The position numbers were made by a program, and so were the translations under genes. 64,000 bases of DNA from NCBI GenBank assembly GCA_021904315.1, contig CM038923.1, positions 496,001 to 560,000 of the forward strand, in the 5' to 3' direction. Below, one piece after another: positions 47,699 through 60,289 of the stretch. The notes under the pieces are model-generated. The model had not been told where the DNA came from, did no database searches, and was given only the letters and a program-made list of their open reading frames with translations. The stretch is from Sphagnum magellanicum. Its lineage: Eukaryota > Streptophyta > Sphagnopsida > Sphagnales > Sphagnaceae. How positions within the stretch are numbered: position 1 is the stretch's first letter; each line of letters opens with the position of its first letter.

Positions 47699-50600
47699 CT
47701 ATGTGAAAGTGGCTGGGGATAAATCAGGTACCATGGCTACTGTGACCACAAAGAACTCTGTTCCAAGAGGCAAGCCATATGGGTTCAGATTTGCCCTTGT
47801 ACTACGTGTTTGAACTGCCATTGTTGATCCGTGTTCACTCCCAGTTGGACTTCCATCAGAGGTGCTACTTGAGGACAAACAAGGCGATGGAGCCAGATTT
47901 GCGACCTTACAGTCAATGTGTACAATTTGGCCTACAATGTAAGGGGTCCCACTAGGCAAACCTTGCTCCTGAAAGAGTGCAATTGATTCCCCAGATAGAT
48001 AGTAATTTGGACAGTTGTGGTTCATTGCCTCATAATAGCCATTTGCATTCGGTAAAAACACTGCAAGTCCATGGACATCAAATCTTGTAAAACATATCTT
48101 CTCCTGGCTCGCCTGCAAAGGAGTAAAAACAAATATCCTTCAAAATCCACATTTCTCACAACTTTGGCATACCGGACCCTTTACATGAATGACTGGAAAA
48201 TGAGCTAACAATCCAAATGAGAGCACTTGATCTCAAGTCTAGACAAGTTTACTGTGTTTGCAACGAATTCAATGATTTTGTGCATTGACCCATAAAGGGA
48301 TCTAAAACATCTGCTGACAAATCTTACTGCTGGGATTCTCTCTCTCCTCAGTCAACAACTACTTATGCATAGGTGAAAAGAACAGGAAACGTGCAACCCA
48401 TCACATGAGAGAATTATTCAGGAGAAACCCTACCTGCTTGTCAGACTTCCGTTTGGAGTAGAGGGTTTTGAGCATCTCAGTCTGGTTCTCCAATTCTTTG
48501 TTCAAGTGGGCTTGATTGGTCTCTGCTACAGTGCATCGTTCCATAAGCTCAGCACGTTGCTGGACCAGATTTCCCACTCTATCTGCCAATATCCGTATTG
48601 CTGTCCTGAACTCATTGTCCTCACCAGTGTCGTTCATGCTTACACTGTTCCCACACAAACATCCCATTACATTGGCTATTCCTTCAAACTACCAGATTTC
48701 AGTCAGTGGAACTCCCAACTTATTTGTTGATTTTTGTGCGAAAAATTCTTGTCTCATTTTAAACCCATTTTCTTCAGCTTCTTGGGTTGGGGAAATGCTA
48801 ACCTGGACAAGGACCCAGCAAGTGAGCGAAGGGAGTCTGCAAAGCTGGAGGGGTTGCCAACAGGTGCAGTAATGCAACTACGGAGACGTTCCATGAGGCC
48901 CCGCAGGCGCACACTTGATGCACGAAGTGCATTGTACTCAGCAGCTCTCCGGTCAGAGGCACACAGATTAGTTCGAGCTTCTTCTCGGGCATCATGCAAA
49001 CGATTCTCCAAGTCTGCACAATTCATCTGTATTGAAAGAAAGCATTCAGACCAGGGCAAGACTCCAAGATTATCCAATGTCTTCGCATCCAGAGAAAAAA
49101 CTAAGATAGTCATCAGCTTGTGATTGATGCTTTGGGTACATAATGTGATACAGAAATAGACCTGGCATTCACTCAACATATCAGCATTTCCATTGAGCTC
49201 AGCATGAAGTTGATCAATTTCCACCAATGCAGCCTTGAGCCTCTCATCCGTGGCAGCTAGCAAGCTGACCTTCTCCTCAAGTGCTATTTGCAAGGCTGAA
49301 AGCTCATCTTTCCTCTCCCTGAGAAAGGCTTCTGTTTGTTCCACATCCTTATCTCCCACATAGCCTTGGGGCCTGACTGTGATGTGAACTGCATCAACCC
49401 TGACCACATCTGCCCCTTGCTCTTCCCTTGGCATTTGCACAATCCTTTCTTCTTCTAAGTAATCACACAAACAAAAGCAACACAAGCTTTACATCAACAG
49501 CCAGAAATGACCAAAGATGAGTGCATGAATTTGCACTTCAGGGATTTTCATCAAGGAAAGGGACAATTGCACAGCATCAAACAAATTGCTCTCTTGGGCT
49601 CCAAATGTTACCATACATGTGCAAGAACTCTGAACCTCAACCACTCTGACAAAAAAATAGACACCCACATACTCAACAAGTAGGCATTGGAGATACAAAA
49701 ACTATGAAGGCCCTCAGGACAACACACAAATCAAAGCCTTGGTACCTTTTGTGGAATCTTCAAAGCCTTCATCTCCATCTTCACCTCTACCTTCAGCTTC
49801 TTCCTTTCTGGATTCCACCATCCCTGCATCTGTAATGGACACTGCACCTGGACTCAAAATCAATCATCAATGTCAGGTGAGTTGAACATTGAGTAGATAG
49901 TCAAAGTAATTAGGACTTCCGGCAACCATATGACCAAGGTTTAAGACTTGCTATGCACATGCATATCTAGTAGATTGCAGAGGAAATGTCATGAAAAACT
50001 TGAGGAGATAACTGTTCCATTAATTCCAGCAAAACCTGAATGGACACAAGAATGAGTGCAGTCATAACCTTGTGAGTGTGCCGCTCACAGAGTATCAGAC
50101 CATCACCATCATCAGCTCCCGCTGATGGGTGTAGATACATAAATGATCTGCTCAAGACTTTGGGCAGAGAATTATGCTAAATGTATGTGTCCTGTGTTTC
50201 TAATGCATCCAGGACTGACAGAAAGTCTCAATCACAATGTCAGTTAGTTCTCAATAGACAGAAGAAGATGGTACTGCATGTGTTTTGTACCTGAAATGTC
50301 ACTCATAGTTTCATCCCCTGCTTCCTTTGCAGCTCCTGTTTGGGTGCTGATAAAATCTGTCTGCCCCACTACACTAGTACTGGAGCTAGCTTGTGCATTA
50401 CTAGTGACACCTTCATCCATGGGCTCTGAAAGCCCCAAACCGGATTGCATTCTCCCTGTACTTGTCCCTGTAAGCCCTGAAGTTTCTGATGAGTCTGCCT
50501 GCTTCTCTTCTGCATCACCCCCTGTTTGCTCATGGTTCTGATCATGGCCATTCTGATGATCCTCCACTGATGCACATTTTTGCAGCTGCATGTGCTGCTC

Positions 50601-53488
50601 TGCAAGGCGCTGTTCAAGCTCCCTGATGCGCTTTTCATATGATCCACACTGTGCCTGTCATGTCATAGAGACCACAAGATGGAGAATCGCATAAGATGGT
50701 ACCCTGTGGGGAAGTAGTACCAGTTGTGCAATGGCTACATGCTAGGACATTGCTGGGATGCTCACACAGAGTAACAATGCTCATGAACAATCAGAAGTTG
50801 ATCACATACCTGCCGCATAGCAAGCATACTGTGTAAATGTTTGGCATGTTCATCTTTCAAATGCAAAGCTTCAGCTGTTCTCTGGGCTGCAGTGTGCACT
50901 TCTCCAAGCCTTTCTGCCTCCCCCCCCCCTCTCTCTGGATCCTGACTGTCACCCTCCCCCTCTTCCAGTTCAAAGTCTGGATCCAAATTACACAGCATTG
51001 CAACTGCTGAAGCAAGTTCCGATTTGAGCCATGCATTCTCCACCTCTAGTTTACTTGTCCCAGCAATTTCATCGTCCACGATTTCTTCACTTGCTTCCAG
51101 GTCTTCACCATCACCAGCATCTCTTGAGACATCAGATCCCCCTGGACACACAAGAACTCCCAACTTTAAAACACTACCCAACACGATATCCTCTCAAAAC
51201 CTTTTATGTATCAAAAGTTCACAAAAGCCACTGTCCTCTGGAGTCATTTACACAGTGGCCAGCAGTCACTTTGTACAGATTGGGACAGGTTTCTGCCCAG
51301 CACAGTGCAAAACCCAAACTTGGAAGGTTTATATAGACCAGTGTGCTTGTGAATTGTGATCAGCACAAAAAAGCTCTAAAACCTCACCTCCTGATTGAAA
51401 CCCGCTGTCAGAAAGAGAGTGTGACATGCCTTTCATGTTGAAGTCTGGGCCTGATGCCTTGGGCAAACGCCCTACTAAGGACTCTGGTGCATATCGCTCC
51501 AAATCACTGATATCAATGTCCAGCAAGTTGGTATCGAAGGGTGCAATATTGACAACACACTGACTTGGAACCTCAAACAAGCCCATGGCCTGCAACACCT
51601 CCCGGGGGATGTACATGCTCTGGAATCGCAAAAAATCCTCACGACGCCCCACTTCCACCTCCCTCTTTCTCGCAAGCTTCTCTGCCAACTGACCAGCCTG
51701 TTGTCACATTCCATAGCTCAGAATCAAGACCAATTGATGACAGAATTTTTTTTTTTGCATTGAAATGACTGCATACCTCTTCCCCCTTTTGGACTGATGA
51801 CCACAATCCAACTTGGGTGCTGCTTGATTCTTCCCCCTGATGATTAAACATAGCTATGGGTGGCTTCTAACATGAGGGTATGAACCCCCACCAACATAGA
51901 TTCTAGTGGACACAACACCTTTTTGAAAATCAACTTCATATAGAGCACAATGAAAAGCCTAGCTATCACCTGTCCCATGTAGAGCTTCATGTGTGCTCTC
52001 CGGCGCACAACTTCAGCAAGACAAGCCTTGTAAGAAGGCCCAACACGGCGGACTTTCTTCAGCTCCTGAAAGATTTCATCTTGGCGAGCCATGGCTTCTT
52101 TGAACACTGCCAACTGGTTCCGCATATCTCGGATATTTGACTGCAAAGCAGCAACATTTTGGAGGCGTGTGTGTATGCACAAGTTCATTGCATTTTTGCT
52201 CTTCTTGCAGTACTCCAAAAGACTCTGAAGCTCAAAATCACAGGCTTCTATTCGGGGAAGATGACTTTTGTCATGAACATCATACATGGGCCCGAGAGCT
52301 GAGACGGCATCATGTGGACGCAATGATGTTGAGAATTGACTACTCACGCAATCATCCACCAATTTCTTCACAGTATTTACATCTTTGCTGAAGCAAAGAT
52401 GAATGCATGTTCACAAAAACATACAACATTAGGTTTACAACACTGAAGACAGTATAGAAGAAGACCAACTTCCTGTCTGCCAATACAATGCAAAATTATT
52501 GTGTCAACTGACTCCACCAAGGCTATTGTTTCTTTCTAGAGATGAACCCCATCTAATTGTGATACTCTAGAGGAGAAGAAACAGACCTGAGTGACTGGAT
52601 GATGCTTGCTTGCTCCTCAGTGAACCTCACATGATCCTCAATGGTATCCTCAAGGTCTTGCAGATTGACAACCGGCGGCAATGAGAACAAACTCTGTACA
52701 TTGTGCTGGAGATCCGCATACACAATCTTCAGCTCAGTCACTTTTGCACCAAATTGCTTGTGAGAGAAAGCACAGTCTTCTGCCCACTTGCGTAGACTGG
52801 CCTGCTTCACACAGTCCAGGAGTGATTTTCGAGTTTCAGATTGGAGGCTTGGGTGCAGCTTGCATGCTTTCAAGCGCTCCAAGTATCGCTCAAAGTTCAC
52901 TAGCAAGTCTGAGTGCTGCTTATGTTGACGGCCAAAGTGCTTCAAAAAATCGCTGAATGCATGGTCAATGATTTTGTAGTAGAAATTAATGTTACCACAG
53001 GCGGTTTTCAATGCCATTTCCTGCACCTGTTGCTCCCGCAGCAGTCGCCTGCAAGTGTCTAACCGCATTTGGCTTGCATTGAAAATGGCATGCCCCTTCT
53101 GGAAATGGTACTTGAATTGGCGTTTGTATGATGGTAGAGCTTTGAGAGCTGGATCACTTGCTTCATCCAGTGGGTGACCTCCATGCACACTAGAGGGCAC
53201 AGCCGGAAGTACAGCCACCACAATCTCTGGATCTTCTAGGGGTGGTGGAGGGCAGTCAGCTACAAGCCGAGACCGGTTGAAGAGGAACACATGGTGCCCC
53301 TCTGAGGGCAGCTTGTAGCTGCCTAGAGATCTTTGACTCTCCAGTCTTGAATCACCACATATAAGCATTTGGTCATGGACTGGAATTCCAGTAAGAGAGA
53401 CCAAACAGTTCTGTACAACTTCTACAATTGTCATAGACTGACACTCCAATTCAAAGGAATGCCCATTCTCTGCCACATGGATCAACAT
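47699..53488 (-). CDS. ATG11: Autophagy-related protein 11 (ATG11)
   Basis: Ten coding exons on the minus strand: 53488-52587, 52387-51970, 51697-51388, 51141-50810, 50654-50291, 49847-49746, 49454-49162, 49026-48803, 48644-48434 and 48112-47699. They give 1189 aa, close to the ~1150 aa of Arabidopsis ATG11. ATG11 is a scaffold of the ATG1/ATG13 kinase complex and acts in selective autophagy at the phagophore. The N-terminus (about 1-75, AENGHSFELEC) is ubiquitin-like. HPLDEASDPALKALPSY then leads into an ATG17-like helical region with RPHDAVSALGPMYDVHDKSH. The middle is acidic and low-complexity, followed by coiled coils with CADLENRLHDAREEA and DRRAAEYNALRAS. The conserved ATG11 C-terminal domain (about 1055-1180) has NCPNYYLSGESIALF and YIVGQIVHI. 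An in-frame stop lies just upstream of the chosen ATG. All exon phases agree and no lesion is seen. Confidence 0.95.
49967..50155 (-). other. Unexplained open frame between ATG11 exons 5 and 6
   Basis: A 63-codon minus-strand frame reads SFMYLHPSAGADDGDGLILC and later LLELMEQLSPQVFHDISSA. An AG precedes it and AAG|GTTATG occurs inside. Its phase does not fit the flanking ATG11 exons (exon 5 ends in phase 1), so it is not placed in the CDS. It could be an alternative exon or chance. Confidence 0.25.
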
Positions 53489-53771
53489 GTTTGCCAATTG
53501 TCAAGCTCACCCTGAATAAGGAAACTCTGTGCATGCACAAATTCTCAGACCTGATTTTCGCAAAGCTCTTACAAGAAATCCAAAGTTGTAAAGGAACCCA
53601 AACTCCAATCAACCCTTTCTCAAAACTGGAGTGAGATCACTGAGTTATCATTCCACAATCTGAGTCAGTATGAAGTCTTCATCTTCTTTTGTTTCCTCTG
53701 TGCAGCCAACAAGAGTGCCAGGTGCAGAGGCCTTTATAACTTTCACCAGGACACCCCGGCCAAACTTGCCA

Positions 53772-54163
53772 ACCATACATACCTCTTCAAGCACAAATCC
53801 TTTGTCTTCACATGCCCCAACCATACACTTCAAGCACAAATCCTTTGTTTCACATGCCCAACCATACACTTCTTCAAGCACAAATCCTTTGTTTCACATG
53901 CCAAACCATGCACTTCTTCAAGCACAAATCCTTTGCTCCACTTGTCCAACAGTACACTTCTTCACACGCAGATCCTTTTAGTTTCACATGCCCAACCATA
54001 CACTTCTTCAAGCACAACGCCTTTGTTTCACATGCCAAACCATGCGCTTCTTCAAGCACAAATCCTTTGTTCCACTTGTCCAACAGTACACTTCTTCACA
54101 CTAGATTCCTTTTAGTTTCACATGCCCAACCATACATACTTCTTCAAGCATGAATCCTTGAAC
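53772..54163. repeat. Minisatellite with 44-47 bp units and 134-bp higher-order period
   Basis: About nine units of the form ACCATACACTTCTTCAAGCA plus an AAATCCTTTG-TTTCACATGCCCA half lie head to tail. Units 3-4-5 (from 53861) are repeated as units 6-7-8 (from 53995), and unit 9 starts at 54129. This gives an exact 134-bp higher-order period. The array lies 280-680 bp upstream of the ATG11 start codon. Confidence 0.93.
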
Positions 54164-54975
54164 CTTCACAATCTGTAGTCATAGGTTGCAAAACCCAGTC
54201 TCAAACCCTCATGTTTATTCTTGGCCAGCAACTTGTACAAAGCCCTTGCAACTGAGCAATGCTATTTTCTTTTGATTTTCTTCTCAAATGAGGATTGTGG
54301 GAGTAAACCCTCAGTTGTAATGTCCCTTCAAATCTGGTGGACACAAGGAATTTCTCCTTCTCCTTCTCGTCCTTCTCCTCCCCACAGTGCACCTGTTGGA
54401 AGGAAAATTGGTCACGACATGCAGGAAGTGCCAGGGAAGTTTTAAAAAACCTGATATCACTGGCTCTGCTCTGAAGAACACAGAATCAAAACCCTTGAGG
54501 CTTCGCCTGTGAGGAATAAGAAAATCCTTTCTTGAAAATCAAAGGATGCAAATTGCTGTAAGCATTTAAACTATGAGAATCAAATGGTGCAATGGTTTCA
54601 GAGAAAAACAAAGAATGATCAAAACCTTTTATCAGTATCAAAAAGACACACGAGGGCCAAGGGCATGGGCAGTGGGTATTTCCCCTTCAAACCCACAATT
54701 GTGACCAGAAGGGTTCTCCAGACTCAAAAAGCCACCGTTTGTGTGGCATGCAAAAACACAAAACCCAAATTTCGAAAACCAGTAAACACACACACACACA
54801 CACACCAGAAGGACAGAGAGAGACGACAGACAACACTAAGATGCACACAAACCAATTTTTTTTTTAAAACGATGAAAACAGCCAATTTCTTCTAATTTCA
54901 AGAAGGAAATCGGACAAGGTTCCTGCGGCAGGACAGCAATTCTGTCTGTCAAGACCCGCAATTCGCAAAAAACAC

Positions 54976-54978
<3 letters not shown>

Positions 54979-55018
<40 letters not shown>
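54979..55018. repeat. (GA)20 microsatellite
   Basis: Twenty uninterrupted GA dinucleotides on the plus strand, so CT repeats on the ATG11 sense strand. CT tracts of this kind are common in plant 5' UTRs and bind BPC-type GAGA factors. Confidence 0.95.
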
Positions 55019-55020
<2 letters not shown>

Positions 55021-55480
55021 CCTACGAGCCAAAGAAGAACCCAAAACCTCGATTTTGAAAGACCCCAAAACAATTCCCCCAAGAGCAAAAACAAACAAAC
55101 AACAACAACAACACACCCTACGTTACAGAAAACCTCCGAAAAAAACCTCATAAAAAAATCCTCAAAGCATAGAACAAAAGGGAGAAAAGAATCGGTAGCA
55201 AGAAAATAACAACAAAAGCAACAAGAAGCAAACAAGCAAACGTCTCCTGTAACGGGTTGACTTCAATCAAACCCAGCAAGCTCGTTAATCCACCATTTTG
55301 GGAACCGAGAGATGCTCCCGGCGGAAAAAAATTGTGGAGCGAAATTGGGTGGAAGAAAGGAAAAACAGAAACCCAGCAAACAAGACGGCGATGGTGCCGG
55401 AAAGGAAGAACAAGGCACTTGCGGCTTTCAGAGACAACCAAAAGTGGGAAGGAACCTCGGGAGGAGTGACGGAGGCTGGC

Positions 55481-56100
55481 TGCTAATTTAACAAGCTTAA
55501 GCCTTTCTTAATCACAATTACTTACCTACGCACACACTAATCAAACTCTAATCACATACTAATCACAAGCTAATCAGTCAGTCAGTCAGTCCATATGGCG
55601 AACGTTCACCAGTCACTGTGAGATGGAGAAGTTAAAAACCTACTATGGTTAAATTAACTTATGTTGTTGTATGGTGACCCACGTTGTCCGCTGCTAATTA
55701 AACAAGCTTACGTCTTGCTTAATCATGAAACATAGGCACTAATCTGCCTCTAATCTCATAGCTTAATCACGAAACATAGACACTAATCTGCCTCTAATCT
55801 CATAGGTAGATAGACGCTAATCAGTCGGTTGGTATGGCGAACGCTCACCGATCATTTTGATTCAAAATAATAATTACGGTTAAGTTATTATTAACGTTGG
55901 CTGTTAATTAAACAAGATTAAGCTTTGATTAATCACAAACCTCAGGCGCACTAATTTGACCTCCGATCGCATACTGGTAAATACAACGCTAATAAGTCAG
56001 TCGGTATGGTGAACGGTCACCAGTCACTGTGATTGAGAAGTCCAAACTACGGTTAAGTTATTTTCGGGTAGATGCGTTCGTTCACCAGTCAGTCGCTTGT
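55481..56100. repeat. ~210-bp tandem repeat, three copies
   Basis: TGCTAATTTAACAAGCTTAA and its variants begin copies at 55481, 55692 and 55902, periods of 211 and 210 bp. Each copy then has a CTTAATCA block, a CTAATCAGTCAGT block, TATGGCGAACG-TCACC and a TACGGTTAAGTTA end. The middle copy carries an internal ~44-bp duplication of CTTAATCA...CTCATAG (about 55716 and 55761). Confidence 0.9.
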
Positions 56101-56131
56101 GCTTGAAACGTAGAAACTACCTATGGTTAAG

Positions 56132-56175
56132 TTTTTTTTTTTTTTTGGGAGGGGGGGGGGGGGGGGGGTGGGGGT
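56132..56175. repeat. Poly-T followed by poly-G tract
   Basis: Fifteen T (56132-56146) are followed by GGGA and eighteen G (56151-56168), then TGGGGGTG. The G tract can form intermolecular or intramolecular quadruplexes. Homopolymer length may be affected by assembly error. Confidence 0.85.
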
Positions 56176-59029
56176 GCGGGTAGATTTTTGGGCTGAAGGA
56201 TTTTCCAACAACTCTTCAAGATTTAAGATTTTTTTTTAAATTATTATTTTAAGACATTGATCTTGTTTAGTGTTTTAAAAACTCACATTTTTTATTTGAT
56301 GATTTAATTGAAAATGTACTAATCTATGAATCAAAATTTGCATGATTTTTATAATTAATTCATTGCATGTTAAATTTGTGATGTATATTTATATTATAAA
56401 AAATTGATAGAATGAGTGTTGCACAATTATCATTGTATCAAGGATTTTATAAATATATATCTATTTATTAAGAAAGATAATTTGTTTGTCATGTTGAGAT
56501 CTTTCAAACTTTAGGGTTCCATATTGTGCATGTGATATCTTTGGAAAGCCCTTGATGACTAAGGGTGTACCAAGGTGGTTTCCTAAGGTTTAAACCTATG
56601 GTGCAAGAGTCTTGTGAGCAATTTTGTCAAAAAAATTCAACAAAATCCAAACTAATTTTTTTTGAGTAAATTGGAGCACACTCTTGGTACTATTGAAAAG
56701 CCTTTTATGAGAGGGATTCTTGGGCATGATTTTATAAAATTTTGACCTATGATGTGTGATATATTGAATTTTTTAAAAAATTTTGGAAGGAGAGATTAAG
56801 TTGAGCCATGAGTTCACACTTGGGGCCAAATGCCATAGGCCACACAACATACATGATTTGTTAGGTAATTAAATAACTTGTTCATAAAATAAATAACATT
56901 GCAACTTGAACATTAACATGCAACTTATGAAATAGGTAGGTGATCGAATGAGCTCATGATAAAATTGTGATGAAAACAAATTGAAGAGAATGTGGCACAC
57001 ATGTTTGCGTATGCAAGCCTTTACATTGATGACAAAGGGATCATACATTGTGGTGGTGGGGGAAGAGAGCTTGTACAACAAACCATTCCCTCATCAATTA
57101 AACGTGTTACATATGTTAGCAACATGTGATAAAAATGAGTTTCCAAGGATTTCACAAAGCCATACCGGGGTATTATTTACCATTCTAGCAGTAATTAAAT
57201 TATTTTCAATAAATTTTGATTTTTCTGTAGATCAAATGCTTGCAATCCCAAAAGTTCTAAAAATTTGTTTGATATTACTATTGACTACCTGATTTAGAGC
57301 TTGGCGGTGTGGTGTGCTTAAGTAGTGCAAAGTTACTTAACACTTTTTTTTCCCCATCTCAACTGTAGGAATTTTAGGAAATTCTTGTTTTTATTGCCAA
57401 AGTGAAAAAATGAAAAAAAAGAAAAAAATCATTGAGAAGATGCCAAAATGATAAAAATAATATGATATCAATCAATAAATAATTTACAGAGATTAAGATT
57501 AGATAAGTCGGCAATCACCCTTGGGCCAAATTGTCTCTCCAAATATTCCAACACATGATTACAATCTTGGCCTTCTAAGTTTAAACTTTCAAACCGATGG
57601 TGGCCAAGTTGGCAAAAAGAATAGGTATGTTTTCACAAGAACACATTCTTTTCTCTATTTAAAAAAAAAGTTGGACCTTGCACACAATGTTTATTTACCA
57701 ATTATTTGATTTCACAAAAGGCGGCGAATTTTTGCTGGAAAAAAACACATTTCACATGTGAAAAATTATTGTTTTCTAGTTTGATTTTAGAAATTTAAAA
57801 AATAGTGAAAATTCATTTTTAAGAAAATCACTAGTTGCATACATGCCCACTTAAAAGATGATGAGGTATACATTAAAAAATGCATAACACTATTCATCTT
57901 GTAGAGGTCTTATAGCGATTGAAAAGTCCATCATTAAACCAGGCGCAAGGTCATGTGCATCATAAATATTCAACTTTGACAAAAAGTAGTGCAAAGCATG
58001 TATCATGTGTAAAATTTTTTGAGACAAATCCAACCCATTAGCTTAAATTGAAAATTTCAGCATTTCTAAAAATAATATAATTTGTGTATAATGTATTTTG
58101 TGCCACCAAGGTTCTTGGGTACAATTTTGTGGCACTCGAATGAAATCAAAACCATGGAGTATGGAATTGAGGTATTTGCCTATTTACATAAATAAGTTGA
58201 TATGTTTTTACACAATTGTATCAATATCATTTGACCTTTGAAAGGATTAAAGGGTCCTCATCTTTATGTTTTGATTATTATTTTTCATTAAAAAACTTTA
58301 ATCGCATTGCAAAGGATGCAAGCATCTTAAGTTGGACGCTAGCTCTAGGCCTAGCTACTTTCGAACTTCAAACCTTTCAAAACACACTTCCCATCCTCAC
58401 AATCAACTTATTGCAAGCGATCATTTTTTGACATGGAGAAAGTCCACCTATTGCAAGCGATCGATTTTTGACATGGAGAAATACGATTGATCATATTACT
58501 TGGCTTGTATATAATTGAGGTTTACCATACAATGCGTTAGTTTGAATTAAGTTGACTAACCATATTTGTTGTTGGTATTTTCTTTTTTTTAATTCATTAC
58601 ATGAACTCCATTGAAAAATGTCTTAACCTTTTTATTTTTCACATTTAGATGAAATTATTTTTTTATTAAAAGAAAGTTGGTTAGTACTTATTTCTTAATT
58701 AGGCCAAACCCAACAAGGGCTTGTTCCCAAACCACCAAAAGGACAAATTTTGGACTATTGAATCTTTGAGGAAAAAAATTTAGGAAAAATTATATGGATG
58801 ATGAAAAGCTCATATATATTTAGGTTGAAACGCTTGCAACATGTTTTCAAAAAGAATTAAACAAACATATACGGAAGGGGAAACATGAAGTTTTCAAACT
58901 AATGGTAGCCGAATTGACCTAAAGTTATTTAGGGAAGGAGTAAAGGAAAAAAAAAAAAACATTAGCAAATGATTGAAACAATGCTCAAATAAGTAACTTA
59001 TAAATTAATTAATTAATTTTTAAAAAACG
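56176..59029. other. AT-rich spacer, no gene seen
   Basis: No supported coding sequence. A 33-bp block, TATTGCAAGCGATC...ACATGGAGAAA, is tandemly duplicated at 58409 and 58449 (period 40 bp), and a CA repeat lies at about 59030-59046. Confidence 0.5.
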
Positions 59030-59099
59030 CACACACACACACACACATATCCCTTTTAAATAATGCACAATAAATTAATTAAAATAGGGGAAAAAATTC

Positions 59100-59480
59100 C
59101 AATGATATTTTGGGACAGCCGGGCAGTCCACAGGTACTGACCGCCTCTGTCGTTGCCCAATGGGTGGCTGTGGTCGCTACACGCGTATTCTACCGCCTCC
59201 CTTTCCCCACCGTCTGTTTTCCCAGATTAATTCTCCAGTTAAAATCTTGTATCCCTAATGGCCGTCCGATCTTTCTTTCCGGATTGGAGACGGCGAAACT
59301 AGACGGTCGGTCGGTGATTTCCGGGGCAAGTGGACACAAATCTCACACGTGGCAAAAAAGACCCAAAAAAAGAGAAAATCAGTGCCGGAAAGAACACCAG
59401 CGCGGTCGAGTGAAAAGTGACGGCACTAAATTTACGTTTTTCAGTTACTATTCACTTTTTCCTTCACTGCGTTTTTTTCT
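59100..59480. promoter_or_regulatory. GC-richer island with ABRE/G-box
   Basis: This stretch is clearly GC-richer than its flanks. It contains ACACGTGGC (59345-59353), the classic abscisic-acid response element with a CACGTG G-box core. A 130-codon plus frame crosses it (59110-59499) but shows no family resemblance. It could be a promoter or first exon of a gene that is otherwise lost or lies outside recognition. Confidence 0.35.
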
Positions 59481-59509
59481 TGATTTCTGGACAAGGTGAC
59501 GTAATCCTG

Positions 59510-59560
59510 TTTTTTTACTTTACTTTACTTTACTTTACTTTTTTTTACTTTTTTGAGTAA
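59510..59560. repeat. (TTTAC)n microsatellite
   Basis: Several TTTAC units lie in tandem, with T-run interruptions. Confidence 0.85.
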
Positions 59561-59825
59561 CTTTTTTTGGACAGTAAAAGTTAGTAGTCAGCAAATATCA
59601 TCCAACTGCATTCATTTGTTCATTATATTTTTCTCATCCAATATGTTAACGGTCATGCCCTTAGAGGTCACACAACTCATCCTTAGGGATCACAACGCCT
59701 CATCCTTAAGGGTCACACCTCTTATTAGGGCCCCCTTCTAGGGGCATGACTCTTTCACCTCAAAAGGTACCAAGTTAAAGTTACAACCTCTTGATTTAGT
59801 GTATAATGACACTTACTTCGAATAT

Positions 59826-60285
59826 AATAAATAATTTAATTATATGATTTTTTTTCACCTTCTCTCATTTTTCAATGCATGTTTTTATTGTACATTAATT
59901 CTCATTTTTTCACTTTATTTTTGTTTGTTTGTATCTTGTTGTTTATCATACATCATTTCAATATATATTATTAAATGTATTTGTATTTTATTGTGAATTT
60001 CTTTAATGAATCAAACTTTCGTTGGCATTTTGCTTATCAAAGCAGGAATGTAAAAAAATATTAATGAAACAAAATGACATTTAATGAAATTTATTAAAAT
60101 TTCATTTTTAAAAAAATTGATTCTACTATATCTACACAAAATAATTTAATCATCGTCACTAACAATGTGAAACAATGCAAAGTCCAAATAAATAATTTCA
60201 TAATATGATTCTTCTTTCACATTCTCTCATCTCTCAATGCATGTTTTCATTGTACATTAATTTTCATTGTTTGACTTTATTTCAA
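59826..60285. repeat. Pair of ~95-bp direct repeats, ~365 bp apart
   Basis: The block at 59826-59920 (with CAATGCATGTTTTTATTGTA) recurs at about 60190-60285 (CAATGCATGTTTTCATTGTA) at roughly 80 percent identity. Confidence 0.7.
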
Positions 60286-60289
60286 AAAA

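Larger units (their letters stand above)
53489..55480 (-). promoter_or_regulatory. ATG11 upstream leader region
   Basis: This is the region upstream of the ATG11 start codon. It contains the minisatellite at 53772-54163, a CA-repeat near 54790 and the (GA)20 tract. The segment near 55250-55480 is GC-richer and is a likely first-exon or promoter region. A probable acceptor (AAATCAG, near 53548) suggests a 5' UTR intron, but the donor was not placed. Confidence 0.45.

Noticed and set aside
48734..49123. 130-codon plus-strand frame
   Set aside because: Antisense shadow of ATG11 exon 8.
53489..53497. Extension of ATG11 by three residues from a TTG
   Set aside because: Plant nuclear genes start at ATG; the ATG at 53488 has an in-frame TGA just upstream.
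59110..59499. 130-codon frame in the GC-richer island
   Set aside because: No recognisable domain and likely open only because of base composition; kept as a possible promoter instead.
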